The notes under the pieces were generated by a model. The model did not search any database. It was not told the origin of the DNA and saw only the letters and a program-made list of their open reading frames with translations. A program made the translations under genes and the position numbers. 64,000 nt of DNA from Portibacter marinus (GTDB lineage Bacteria > Bacteroidota > Bacteroidia > Chitinophagales > Saprospiraceae): positions 124,001-188,000 of the forward strand of contig NZ_JAJNKB010000002.1 of the NCBI RefSeq assembly GCF_021533195.1, given 5' to 3'. Of this stretch, positions 36,266 to 45,185 are shown piece after piece. Position 1 is the first letter of the stretch; every line of letters begins with the position of its first letter.

Positions 36266-38104
36266 ATGAAGTTTGGCACTCTTTTATGTTTCGTGGTTAT
36301 TTACATGTTTGCGAACAAGGCATGTGCTCAAGGTCAGTATGCAGTATTGGATAGTCTTATTTGGCATTATTACGATGGCCGATTTGAAAATGCAGAGAAA
36401 TGCATTGCTAAGCTACGTGTTCTGATAGACTCATCCGCAGAACTTGGGTACGAGTGGGGTGAAGTGAAGGGCAGACTTTTGCTGGCGGAAACTTATCAGG
36501 TCGCAGGAGAGATAGATAGTGTAATATTTTATGCCAATGAGGGAATTGCGCTTTCTGAAGAGTATGGACTGAAAAAGCAGACTGCAATCGGGTATAGTTT
36601 TAGGGGTCGAAGTTGCCAGGATGCCGGATCTTATGCTAAAGCAAACATTGACCTACAAAAATCCCTGAAACTATTTCAGGAAATTCAGGATACGTTTAAT
36701 ATTTACTATACCCATCTAGACATCGGTTGGCTCAACATGCTCTCTGATGAATTGGATTCAGCATTGGTCCACTCACTAAAATTCTTGAATTATGCTGAAG
36801 AAATAAAGGATACATCTCTTCTGGGAGTGGCTTATAATAATATGGGAACCATTCATAAGAAGTTGAGGAATTATGAAAAAGCGGAGTCATTCTATGAGCA
36901 GGGCTTGCAACTGATGAATGGAACAAAAGATAGTGAATATCAGCATTCCGCCTTCTATAATAATCTGGGACTGCTGTATAAGGCTCAAGATAATTTTAAG
37001 GAAGCGCTGATTCAGTTCGCAAAGTTAGAAGAAATCAGCACCCATTTCGGAGATGAGCGGGGTGTGCTCAATTCATGTATTAATAGGGGAAGTGTGCTGA
37101 ACGTCATGGAGCGATACCGAGATGCTGAAGAATCACTGAGAAAGGCTCTGGAGCTGGCAAAGAAGTTAGGTATGCGACACAATCTTCCTGATATCAATAA
37201 TCAGTTGGCTAAAAGCTTGATTGGTCAAGGGAAATTGGGCGACATTCAAAACTTAATTGATCAAGCCTTACGGTTGTCCCGTGAGATAGGGCTTCCAGAG
37301 CGAGCAATGGAAAGCTATGAAGTCCTGCGTGATTATCACTTGAAAATGGGAAATGATCAGAAGGTGATCCAAGCCATGGACAAGGTGCAGGTTTTAAAAG
37401 ATAGTCTTTATGAGTCGCAAAGGGTTCGTCAGGTCAATGAACTTCAAGAAAAATATGAGGCGCAACGACGTGATTCCAAAATTCAAGCTTTAGAGTCTGA
37501 GGCCGAGTATGTGCAAAAAAGAAATAGAATGTGGCTGATATTATTTGGAGTGGTTGTGGCTTTTGTATTGGTTTCAGGATTTCTGCTTATTCGATATTAT
37601 CGAGAGAGAAAAGTTTTATTGGAGACGGAGTTGGCACTGGAAGAAACCAAAAAGGAAATGGCAGAATCAGCTTTGGCTTCCAAGTCTCGGGAGTTGAGTG
37701 CCAATGTCTTACAACTGATTAAGAAAAATCAGTTCTTAGTAGAGCATAGAGACGATCTCAAAGAATTAGAAAAATTGAGTTCGGCGGAAATGGCTGATTT
37801 GCTAAAACGTCAGATTCATAAAGTTGACGTAGCACTGGGAGATGACGAGTTCTGGCGAATATTCACGAAAGAATTTAAATCTGTACATGGTGGATTCTTA
37901 CAAAAGCTTAGGGCAAATGATCAGCCTTTAAGTAAGTCTGAGCTGAGAATGGTAGCCTTGTTAAAGATGAACTTAAGCTCCAAAGAAATCGCCAATATTC
38001 TAAATATCACCAGCGAGGGGGTGAAAAAGGCGAGACAAAGATTAAGGAAAAAATTAGAGATTGATTCATCAGTCACTTTACAGGAATATCTAATAAATCT
38101 ATGA
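36266..38104 (+). CDS. TPR membrane regulator with C-terminal LuxR-type HTH
   Basis: A 612-residue protein: signal peptide (about 1-21), about seven TPRs over 28-380 (AYNNMGTIHKKLRNYEKAES, FYNNLGLLYKAQDNFKEAL), a coiled coil, one membrane helix at about 422-444, a second coiled coil, and a C-terminal HTH (about 555-605: ELRMVALLKMNLSSKEIANI and a VKKARQRLRKKL helix). This is a known Bacteroidota design for one-component regulators with periplasmic TPRs. Its stop overlaps the start of the next gene (ATGA). Confidence 0.85.
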   Translation: MKFGTLLCFVVIYMFANKACAQGQYAVLDSLIWHYYDGRFENAEKCIAKLRVLIDSSAELGYEWGEVKGRLLLAETYQVAGEIDSVIFYANEGIALSEEYGLKKQTAIGYSFRGRSCQDAGSYAKANIDLQKSLKLFQEIQDTFNIYYTHLDIGWLNMLSDELDSALVHSLKFLNYAEEIKDTSLLGVAYNNMGTIHKKLRNYEKAESFYEQGLQLMNGTKDSEYQHSAFYNNLGLLYKAQDNFKEALIQFAKLEEISTHFGDERGVLNSCINRGSVLNVMERYRDAEESLRKALELAKKLGMRHNLPDINNQLAKSLIGQGKLGDIQNLIDQALRLSREIGLPERAMESYEVLRDYHLKMGNDQKVIQAMDKVQVLKDSLYESQRVRQVNELQEKYEAQRRDSKIQALESEAEYVQKRNRMWLILFGVVVAFVLVSGFLLIRYYRERKVLLETELALEETKKEMAESALASKSRELSANVLQLIKKNQFLVEHRDDLKELEKLSSAEMADLLKRQIHKVDVALGDDEFWRIFTKEFKSVHGGFLQKLRANDQPLSKSELRMVALLKMNLSSKEIANILNITSEGVKKARQRLRKKLEIDSSVTLQEYLINL

Positions 38105-39102
38105 TTATGAAATCGAATATCCCATTTCTCTTGAGCGTGGTACTAACTACAATTTCTTGTAGTTTCGGACTATCACAGACCCCACCTCCATGTAACCTTT
38201 GCAGTCAGGCGGATGTGGATAATTATTCTGGGGTTTTTTTGTCATCTATCAGTATCAGTGGGGAAGATATAACGAATTTGGATGGCATGTCAAGTGCAAC
38301 GGTTGGAAGTGGAAGCGCTTATTACATATATAACAATCCACGGCTTAAAAGTATTGAAGGCTTAAGCAGTGTTATTAGCAACAGTCTTGGAACATGGTAT
38401 TTTATTAATAATGACAGTTTAAAAAGCATTGACTTACCAGTCGGATCAACAGGTTTAGAAATACGAGATAATGACATGTTGGATTCAGTTCGGATCATAG
38501 ATTTTAGTATTGAGCTTAACGTCAAAATTTCAAATAATCTTTATTTAAAATCGATGGTATTAGGAGAAGGTCCCAGTAATGTTGTGAAAAGTATAGAGGT
38601 GTCCAGTAATTCTTCTCTGAGGAATCTAGATGGCCTATCCACTCTGATAGATGTAACTGAAAATATTTCGATTCTTAATAACCCAAGTCTTGCTGAATTT
38701 TGTGGACTAAGACCACTATTGATAACTGAACCCACCCTTCCATTAAATATAAGTGGTAACTTATTCAACCCCAGTAATACTTATATCATTACAGATGGAG
38801 AGTGTGGAAATTTCATAACGAATGGTAGCGGATTTGCTACTTTGCAAGAGGCTTTAGCTGCCGCCACAGACTATAGTTTCATCAAAGTCACCAGAGATGT
38901 CACGATCTCAGATGCTACAGCATTTCCCGGTGGTCAGAACCTCACTTTGGTAGTAGAACCACTTAGAACGTTGACCCTCGATGCCCCTTTCACCAATGAA
39001 GGCATCATTATCAATCATGGAACAATTAGAATGCTGAATGGGAACATATTTACGAACATCGGACCGAGTGTGATGACCGGAAATTTGATTTTGGAGGAAT
39101 AG
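38101..39102 (+). CDS. Secreted LRR/receptor-L-domain-like protein
   Basis: A 333-residue exported protein with a signal peptide at about 3-25. The body repeats short strands with the LRR/L-domain rhythm (ITNLDGMSSATV, LKSIEGLSSVI, LRNLDGLSTLID). The last third (about 240-333) looks like a beta-helix (TLQEALAAATDYSFIKVTRD). It is translationally coupled to the TPR regulator, so it may be that regulator's target or ligand-binding partner. It has no T9SS tail and no lipobox. The function is unknown. Confidence 0.72.
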   Translation: MIMKSNIPFLLSVVLTTISCSFGLSQTPPPCNLCSQADVDNYSGVFLSSISISGEDITNLDGMSSATVGSGSAYYIYNNPRLKSIEGLSSVISNSLGTWYFINNDSLKSIDLPVGSTGLEIRDNDMLDSVRIIDFSIELNVKISNNLYLKSMVLGEGPSNVVKSIEVSSNSSLRNLDGLSTLIDVTENISILNNPSLAEFCGLRPLLITEPTLPLNISGNLFNPSNTYIITDGECGNFITNGSGFATLQEALAAATDYSFIKVTRDVTISDATAFPGGQNLTLVVEPLRTLTLDAPFTNEGIIINHGTIRMLNGNIFTNIGPSVMTGNLILEE

Positions 39103-39249
39103 CTGCAACTTTGGCAATGACTTTTTAATGAGATCTAAAGTCAAAGATTTATTTCATGAGTAGGTTCAAGATTTTTAGGTGCCAATGATGTGGCAAAAGC
39201 GAATCCATCAATAATCTTCTCAAAAAAAGTAAAATAATCAACGAATCTT

Positions 39250-39280
39250 TTGCGCAACCAATCAATTGCGCTTATATTTG
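39250..39280 (+). promoter_or_regulatory. Bacteroidota-type promoter of the ArsR operon
   Basis: TTG at 39250-39252 and TATATTTG at 39273-39280 match the -33 TTG and -7 TAnnTTTG elements with a 20-base spacer. The start of transcription is expected near 39286, about 39 bases before the small membrane protein's ATG. Confidence 0.72.
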
Positions 39281-39295
39281 CAACCGTACAGTTGC
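39252..39295 (+). promoter_or_regulatory. Two inverted repeats in the ArsR promoter (putative operators)
   Basis: GCGCAA-N8-TTGCGC (39252-39271) fills the spacer between the promoter elements. GCAAC-N6-GTTGC (39280-39295) covers the start point. Both are placed where a bound ArsR-type repressor would block RNA polymerase, so autoregulation by the gene at 39492 is a reasonable inference. Confidence 0.6.
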
Positions 39296-39324
39296 TTATA
39301 ATTGGTTAGAAGAGAGTTTAAGAA

Positions 39325-39495
39325 ATGAAAAAGAAATGGATCATTCAGATGCTCAGATGGCTATTTGCCTTAACAGGTGCCTTTCTTTCACATTGGTTTG
39401 AATCTCAATTCGATATGGGGATATGGGCAATGATAACCTTATCCCTATTGCTTGCTTCGTACTTTATTGGAAATAGAACAACTGCTTCACAATGA
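39325..39495 (+). CDS. Small two-helix membrane protein, first gene of the ArsR operon
   Basis: A 56-residue reading frame starting MKKKWIIQMLRW, with two hydrophobic stretches (about 8-22 and 32-48). Its stop overlaps the ArsR start (ATGA at 39492-39495), a typical translational coupling. It lies directly after a good promoter. The start, codon use and coupling argue that it is real. I recognise no family; an SdpI-like or transport-accessory role is only a guess. Confidence 0.68.
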   Translation: MKKKWIIQMLRWLFALTGAFLSHWFESQFDMGIWAMITLSLLLASYFIGNRTTASQ

Positions 39496-39821
39496 CAAGA
39501 AGAGACGTCTTTCAAGCAATAGCCGATCCCATAAGGCGAGAAATTCTCGATTTATTGTCGCAGAAAAATCTGTCTGTCAATGAAGTTGCTGAGCATTTCG
39601 ATATCACCAGGCAGGCCGTTTCAAAACAATTAAAAATACTTGACGAATGCGGATTGGTGAACGTCACTAAACAAGGTCGTGAGCGATACTATTCCATCGA
39701 ACCAAAAAGTTTAATTCCGGCCTTTCTCTGGATTGAACAATATCAAAAGCAATGGGAAGAAAGAATTGACTCATTTGAAGATTATCTCCAACAACTAAAA
39801 TCAAAAAAGAATGATCGATAG
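39492..39821 (+). CDS. ArsR/SmtB-family repressor (SdpR-like)
   Basis: A 109-residue winged-helix protein: AIADPIRREILDLLSQKNLSVNEVAEHFDI and RQAVSKQLKILDECGLV, with a basic wing (KQGRERYYSIEPKSL). There is no Cys cluster in the metal-sensing helix, so it is probably not a classic metal sensor and instead resembles the SdpR-like autorepressors paired with SRPBCC genes. It is coupled to its neighbours on both sides. Confidence 0.92.
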   Translation: MTRRDVFQAIADPIRREILDLLSQKNLSVNEVAEHFDITRQAVSKQLKILDECGLVNVTKQGRERYYSIEPKSLIPAFLWIEQYQKQWEERIDSFEDYLQQLKSKKNDR

Positions 39822-40275
39822 CAACGAGTACATGAATAGAACAGTACAAATCAAAAGGATCTTGAATGCGCCAATCAGCTTAGTTTGGGAAGCCTGGAGT
39901 GAACCTGAACATATCGTCCATTGGTGGAATCCTAAGGGATCAGATACCCAAATCGAAAAGCATGATTTTAAAGTTGGGGGCGAATGGAAATATACCATGC
40001 TCATGCCCAATGGAAAACCATTCATAGCTGAAGGGAGATATGTTGAAATAATCTACCATGAAAAAATTTGTTCCGTCGCAGACTTCAAACCGATGACTTC
40101 TAATGTAGAAATACAGGCATTGTTTAAGTCCTTAGGTGACCAAACTGAATTTACATTTAACGTCATTCATCCTACTGTAGAATACAAAATTCAACAGGAA
40201 AAAATGGGGATTCAAAATGGATGGGGTTCTGTATTTAATAGGTTAGAAGAATATTTAAAACTTACAATAGATTAA
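39811..40275 (+). CDS. SRPBCC (AHSA1-like) domain protein
   Basis: A 154-residue protein of the START/Bet v1 fold: RTVQIKRILNAPISLVWEAW, SEPEHIVHWWNPKG and a GGEWKYTMLMPNG segment. It is commonly encoded right after ArsR-type repressors and thought to bind a hydrophobic ligand. It overlaps ArsR by 11 bases and the next gene by one base. Confidence 0.9.
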   Translation: MIDSNEYMNRTVQIKRILNAPISLVWEAWSEPEHIVHWWNPKGSDTQIEKHDFKVGGEWKYTMLMPNGKPFIAEGRYVEIIYHEKICSVADFKPMTSNVEIQALFKSLGDQTEFTFNVIHPTVEYKIQQEKMGIQNGWGSVFNRLEEYLKLTID

Positions 40276-40514
40276 TGATGAAATCGATGACATGCAAACA
40301 ATTAGGAGGAGCTTGCGATGAAATTTTCCATGCCGAAACGTTTGGAGAAATGGCAGCCCTGAGTAAAAAACATGGTGCAGAAATGTTTAAAATACAAGAT
40401 GCTGCCCATATGGAAGCAATGCGTAAAATGCAAGAGCTAATGAAGTCTCCTGAATCCATGCAAAAATGGTTTATGGATAAAAAGGCAGAGTTTGAGGCAC
40501 TACCGAAAGATTGA
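40275..40514 (+). CDS. Small DUF1059-like protein
   Basis: A 79-residue protein starting MMKSMTCKQLGGACDEIFHA with AETFGEMAALSKKHGAEM, resembling DUF1059 (a Cys and a His spaced as in that family). It is the last gene of the ArsR operon, overlapping the SRPBCC gene by one base. The activity is unknown. Confidence 0.7.
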   Translation: MMKSMTCKQLGGACDEIFHAETFGEMAALSKKHGAEMFKIQDAAHMEAMRKMQELMKSPESMQKWFMDKKAEFEALPKD

Positions 40515-40689
40515 TGTACAGAGACAACACCTAATGATTGAAGATATATGAGTGTAGTATGGAATAAAACACTAAGATCGCAAACTCAACCGTGAATGGA
40601 CAGAATTCTTCAGAGCCCGGTATCGTATTTGTTTTTTTAGTATTCAGTAAAGGTTATTTGTATTATCTTACAGTATAAACCAATTCTGA

Positions 40690-41676
40690 ATGCGCTACCT
40701 CATAGCAGCCATCATTGCTTTTTCAAGCTATCATTTGCTCACACCCTCGCAAGAGCCTACTATTGCCTTCATTAACTCACTTTCCACTGATCAAAAATCC
40801 AAGGCGATTTTTACCGTAGATCATGAAAGAAGAACCGATTGGCACTACTTACCTGCCGGTTCCTATGAACGGCCTGGGATCAAATTAGCTGACCTGAAAC
40901 AACATCAGAGGGAAAAAGTCTTTGATATTTTACGAAGTGTTTTGTCCGAGAAAGGTCTCGAAAAGTCAAAAGCCATCATTGACCTGGAAAACGTTCTGGC
41001 AGAGTTGGAAAATAATTATACACATCGAGATCCGGATCAATATTCCATAGCCATATTTGGCCATCCATCAAATCAAAATCCCTGGTCCTGGAGTTTTAGC
41101 GGTCACCATTTGTCCTTACATTTCACTTACGCTGATGGTCAGATCAGTGCTACACCCAGATTTTTTGGTGCCAACCCTGCTACAGTTCTGGAAGGCCCCA
41201 AGAAAGGCTTAAGGGTACTGGCTAAAGAGGAGGATTTAGGAATGCTACTGCTTCATTCCCTGGATGAAGATCAAAAGGAGATAGCCATTATTTCTGAGGA
41301 ACCTTATTGGGAGATATTGACAAAAAATGATTCGAAAGTTGATCCATTGCAGAGGCAAGGAATTGGTATAAAGCAGTTGACAGGAGATCAGCGTAAACTG
41401 CTTTTAAAGGTATTGGCTGAATACTTGTCTTCCCTGAAGCCAACATTGGCAGAGGATAGAATGAAAATTATTCAGAACGAAGACTTAATCTTTGCCTGGG
41501 CAGGAAGTACTGCATTAGGAAAACCATATTATTACAGAATTCAGGGGGAATCGTTCCTGATTGAATTCGACAATGCCCAAAATGGAGCAAATCATATTCA
41601 TACCGTATGGAGAGATTTTGACGGTGATTTCGGGCAAGACCTCCTGTTGGAACATAGAAAAAAACATAAACATTGA
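40690..41676 (+). CDS. DUF3500 domain protein
   Basis: A 328-residue exported protein with an N-terminal hydrophobic stretch. FINSLSTDQKSKAIFTVDHE, WHYLPAGSYERPGIKLADL and PWSWSFSGHHLSLHFTY are the DUF3500 signature; the conserved HH and several acidic residues suggest a metal site. The stop overlaps the sulfatase start (TTGA). Pairing with a sulfatase hints at glycan or ester breakdown, by inference. The reaction is unknown. Confidence 0.88.
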   Translation: MRYLIAAIIAFSSYHLLTPSQEPTIAFINSLSTDQKSKAIFTVDHERRTDWHYLPAGSYERPGIKLADLKQHQREKVFDILRSVLSEKGLEKSKAIIDLENVLAELENNYTHRDPDQYSIAIFGHPSNQNPWSWSFSGHHLSLHFTYADGQISATPRFFGANPATVLEGPKKGLRVLAKEEDLGMLLLHSLDEDQKEIAIISEEPYWEILTKNDSKVDPLQRQGIGIKQLTGDQRKLLLKVLAEYLSSLKPTLAEDRMKIIQNEDLIFAWAGSTALGKPYYYRIQGESFLIEFDNAQNGANHIHTVWRDFDGDFGQDLLLEHRKKHKH

Positions 41677-43262
41677 AAGCAAAATTTTATTTAGCTAGCT
41701 TATTCATTTCGATCACTTTTTTTGTCAATGGTCAGCGTCAGTACAATATAGTCTGGCTGGTCGCGGAGGATCAGTCGTCTCAATTTTTTCCAATGTATGG
41801 AGATACTACCATAGCATTACCAGCTTTGGAGTCGTTAGCATCGGAAAGTATCATTTACGACAATGCATTTGCAACAGTACCAGTCTGTGCACCTGCTCGA
41901 TCTTCCATCATCCTTGGAATGTACCCCATCGCCACCGCGACACACAATATGCGAACTTATAATAGTTATAGACCAGAAGGCGAGCCTACCATTAATGTGC
42001 CATCTTATTCTCCTGTAATGCCTCCGGGAGTGATGGAATTTCCCAAATATCTGAGAGCAGCAGGGTATTACTGTACCAACAATGCTAAGGAAGATTATAA
42101 CATGCGCATTACGGACGGAACATGGGACGCTAGTTCGCAGGAGGCACATTGGGAAAATAAAACTGAAGGTCAACCTTTCTTTTCCATATATAATTTTCAT
42201 GAGAGCCATGAATCAGGCATCTGGAGATATGGAGATGATAGCCTATTTGTAAATCCTAATGAAGTCAGCGTTCCTCCCTATTTTCCCGAAGACCCTGCTA
42301 TTCGACACGATCTGGCAGTAAATTATAGCAATCTGCTAAGGATAGACCGCAAGATTGGGCATATCATAGACCAACTTAAGAAAGAGGATCTTTACGATGA
42401 TACGTACATATTTTTTTATGGAGATCATGGTGGGCCTCTTCCCAGGCACAAAAGGTCGCTCAAGGAAACAGGTTTAAAGGTTCCACTCTTTGTCAAATTA
42501 CCTAAAGCTCTATCTAAAGGATCAGTAAGATCCCAGGAGATGTTAAGTTTTGTTGATTTAGCGCCTACCGTATTATCAATTGCTGGAATCGAAACACCAG
42601 AAAATATGCATGGGCGAGCTTTTTTAGGTCAATTTGCCGGAGGAGAACGCGATTACATTTTTGCCTCTTCGGACAGATTTGACGCGGTATATGATCGCAG
42701 TCGTTCTGTCAGAAGTGAAAGATGGAAACTCATTTTAAATTATAGAACTGATGTACCTTATGCTTTACCAGTAGAATATAGAGAGCAAATGTCGATGATG
42801 CAAAGATGGAGAGCTTTAAGTGAAGCAGGCGAATTGTCAGGTGCCCCGGCACTTTGGATGCGCGCTGAAAAAGATCCCATTGAATTTTATGACTTATATA
42901 CGGATCCATTTGAGCTGAATAATCTGGCAAATAATTCATTTTATCAGCAGGAAATCAAAGAACATCGTCGGGTTTTAGAAGATTGGATGGCAAAACATCA
43001 AGATTATGGAGCCATTGACGAACAAGTTTTGATGAAAAAATGGAAGAAAATGTCATCAGAAATTAAGTTGAAAGCTCCACAAGAAGTAATTAAAGGTCAA
43101 CAAGTCAGTTTTATCAATCCGAATGAATATGGACACTTGATTGTGAGCAAAAGCGAAGGGAAGTGGGAGCCTTATGATCAAAGCGTGAAACTTTCTAAGG
43201 ATGTAAAATTAAAGGTAGTCCACATCGGTTTAGATGATTCACCTATAGTATCTGTGCAATAA
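41673..43262 (+). CDS. Type I sulfatase (arylsulfatase family)
   Basis: A 529-residue exported protein using a TTG start, with a signal peptide at about 1-20. The catalytic site VCAPARSS puts Cys72 in the CxPxR motif, the residue turned into formylglycine by a maturation enzyme not found in this window. Metal ligands are visible in WLVAEDQSS and FFYGDHGGPLPRHK. It hydrolyses sulfate esters, probably of glycans in the periplasm. It is coupled to DUF3500 by a 4-base overlap. Confidence 0.94.
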   Translation: MKAKFYLASLFISITFFVNGQRQYNIVWLVAEDQSSQFFPMYGDTTIALPALESLASESIIYDNAFATVPVCAPARSSIILGMYPIATATHNMRTYNSYRPEGEPTINVPSYSPVMPPGVMEFPKYLRAAGYYCTNNAKEDYNMRITDGTWDASSQEAHWENKTEGQPFFSIYNFHESHESGIWRYGDDSLFVNPNEVSVPPYFPEDPAIRHDLAVNYSNLLRIDRKIGHIIDQLKKEDLYDDTYIFFYGDHGGPLPRHKRSLKETGLKVPLFVKLPKALSKGSVRSQEMLSFVDLAPTVLSIAGIETPENMHGRAFLGQFAGGERDYIFASSDRFDAVYDRSRSVRSERWKLILNYRTDVPYALPVEYREQMSMMQRWRALSEAGELSGAPALWMRAEKDPIEFYDLYTDPFELNNLANNSFYQQEIKEHRRVLEDWMAKHQDYGAIDEQVLMKKWKKMSSEIKLKAPQEVIKGQQVSFINPNEYGHLIVSKSEGKWEPYDQSVKLSKDVKLKVVHIGLDDSPIVSVQ

Positions 43263-43361
43263 TGATCTTGTTATAAATTATTTAAATCGATGTTAATTTG
43301 TCTTAATTTTCAGCAAGTTTGAGGCGAGTTTTATAAATTAACCTAAAATATCAGAAACAAG

Positions 43362-43904
43362 ATGACTCATAAAATTTATCTGTTTTTTGGATTATTAATG
43401 ATTGTTTTGAGCTCTTGCAGCCCAAGATTGACTCCTTTAACCCAAAGACTATATAAAGAAAATGGATGGTCAGAACGAGATTTACAATCCATACAGTTTT
43501 ATTTATCGGATGATATTGTGCTGACCAGGGCAATGAAAGAAGGTGAATCCGCTATTAAAGATGGAAAGGTAAAAGTGGTCGCAGGTCGTGAAATCGAAGA
43601 AGTGAGATTTCCTAAAGGTACGCCCGGGGTATTATTGTTTATTCCGAAAACCAATAGATTTGCCATTAGTTTTGAAGAGGGTGGGGACGACAAGTTTTTA
43701 ATGTTTGGTCCAAACCAGCGATACAGTGGAAAGTACATGATGTTGGCGGCAGATTGGGAAAAGAACTTTGGGACGGTAAGTTACAATGACAGGGTATACA
43801 GAACCGATAGTGAGAGTGCTTATGCCGCGTTACTCATTGATCTGAAGGCGATCAGGAGAACGACGATTAAGAGTAAGACCGCGAAAGGCCGAACGGTTAA
43901 CTAG
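43362..43904 (+). CDS. Small lipoprotein, function unknown
   Basis: A 180-residue lipoprotein with lipobox VLSSC (Cys19). The conserved-looking part reads LYKENGWSERDLQSIQFYLS followed by a beta-rich core (GTPGVLLFIPKTNRFAISFE). I recognise no family. It has a terminator about 160 bases further on and so forms a one-gene transcript. Confidence 0.65.
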   Translation: MTHKIYLFFGLLMIVLSSCSPRLTPLTQRLYKENGWSERDLQSIQFYLSDDIVLTRAMKEGESAIKDGKVKVVAGREIEEVRFPKGTPGVLLFIPKTNRFAISFEEGGDDKFLMFGPNQRYSGKYMMLAADWEKNFGTVSYNDRVYRTDSESAYAALLIDLKAIRRTTIKSKTAKGRTVN

Positions 43905-44066
43905 CTAATGTAGTGAGAACAGGACCTCGGACTTGAGCCTGAAATCTGCTTATTGAACACGATCCTGGAGTTTAGTCATAAAGATCAATGTGAAACAGAA
44001 ACACGCACCTGAGCTCCAGAAGTCGAAAAGTTGAATAATATTAATTAATTGATATTGTTATTGAGG

Positions 44067-44100
44067 GGTAGCCGGTGAATCATTTCGGCTACCTTTTTTT
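44067..44100 (+). terminator. Rho-independent terminator after the small lipoprotein gene
   Basis: GGTAGCCG pairs with CGGCTACC around an 11-base loop and is followed by seven Ts. Confidence 0.88.
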
Positions 44101-44120
44101 CTTAAGCAAATTCCAAAAGT

Positions 44121-44168
44121 AAAAAAAAGGACAATTGTCTAGAATTAATAGACATTTGTCCTTTTTTC
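44121..44168. terminator. Bidirectional terminator hairpin
   Basis: AAAAGGACAAtTGTCT pairs with AGACAtTTGTCCTTTT, flanked by A and T runs on both strands. It probably ends both the lipoprotein transcript and the 3-keto-disaccharide hydrolase transcript. Confidence 0.82.
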
Positions 44169-44252
44169 TTTGGCTTTATATCCTTTGATCTGGAAATTTG
44201 TCCCTCAATAGAAGACAAATGTGCAAACCACGCATGTTACTACCTTTGCTTC

Positions 44253-45185
44253 TTAATCTACTCTGGGTGTGATTATAATCGCTCTGAATTCAACTGGGCC
44301 ATGATCTCCCTGAAGAACGATAGGTCCCGGCTCGCCTTCATTGCTGTCCAATGCACCACCGGTAATACCCGGTATGGCCTGATCCTGGATGACTGTTTTA
44401 CCATTGGCAACAATAGTCACTCTATTGCCTATCAATGTGATATCATAAGTTTGCCATTCCCCAGCTTCTTTGGCTGCCATTTCAGACGGCGTTAAAAATC
44501 CATATATGCCTGCAAACAATATATCAGATGGCTCTGAACCTGCATTGTCAGCAATTTGTACTTCGTAGCGACCGCGCAAGTATATACCAGAATTACTGCC
44601 CTCCGGATATCTAAATTCCGCATGAAGTTTAAAATCGTTGAAGGATTGGCTGGTCACCAGGTTGGCTCCTGCTTTTTCATTCACGAGAACGCCTTCCTCT
44701 ACCTTCCACTGACTTGCCATTCCTATTGGTAGCCAGCCTTCTGTATTTTTACCATTAAATAATTTAATTTCTTTGCCCCATTTTGGATTGGCCGTGTACT
44801 TAAATTTTGGTGCTCTAAGCCCTGTAAAATAATACACATCACCATCACTATAGCTTAGACTTCCTTTTAAGGTATCTCTATTGTCAGTGATGTATCCCTC
44901 AAAATTCAGCATTCCGTCTCCCTCTTCCCATTGCTTAGGAATAGAAAAGTAGAATCGGTCACCACTCATTTTCACTTCTGAAATCGGTCTAGCACTTCCT
45001 GAATAGTGTACAAAGCGGCCTACATAAGTTTTAATACCTGACTTCTTAATTTCGAGCCAGGAGGGCAATTCCTTTCCATCATTGATAAAAGTAAGATCCC
45101 ATTTTCCTACCATGGGATTTTCATCCTCTTGAGCGCTGACACTCAATCCAAGTGCTGTAAAAATTAAAACGATCAGTATTCTCAT
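44253..45185 (-). CDS. 3-keto-disaccharide hydrolase-domain (DUF1080) protein
   Basis: A 310-residue secreted protein with a signal peptide at about 1-18. An N-terminal beta domain (about 20-130) precedes the DUF1080 fold (about 135-308: LFNGKNTEGWLP, KLHAEFRYPEGSNSGIYLRG, a GEWQTYDITLIG stretch and PIVLQGDHGPVEFRAI). The domain is linked to hydrolysis of 3-keto-glycosides and usually occurs with Gfo/Idh/MocA oxidoreductases, one of which lies at 22807. The catalytic residues cannot be named. Confidence 0.88.
   Translation of the reverse strand: MRILIVLIFTALGLSVSAQEDENPMVGKWDLTFINDGKELPSWLEIKKSGIKTYVGRFVHYSGSARPISEVKMSGDRFYFSIPKQWEEGDGMLNFEGYITDNRDTLKGSLSYSDGDVYYFTGLRAPKFKYTANPKWGKEIKLFNGKNTEGWLPIGMASQWKVEEGVLVNEKAGANLVTSQSFNDFKLHAEFRYPEGSNSGIYLRGRYEVQIADNAGSEPSDILFAGIYGFLTPSEMAAKEAGEWQTYDITLIGNRVTIVANGKTVIQDQAIPGITGGALDSNEGEPGPIVLQGDHGPVEFRAIIITPRVD

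Larger units (their letters stand above)
43905..44252. other. Intergenic region with two terminators
   Basis: 348 bases between convergent genes. It holds the terminator of the small lipoprotein gene (44067-44100) and a bidirectional hairpin (44121-44168). I saw no further gene. Confidence 0.6.
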
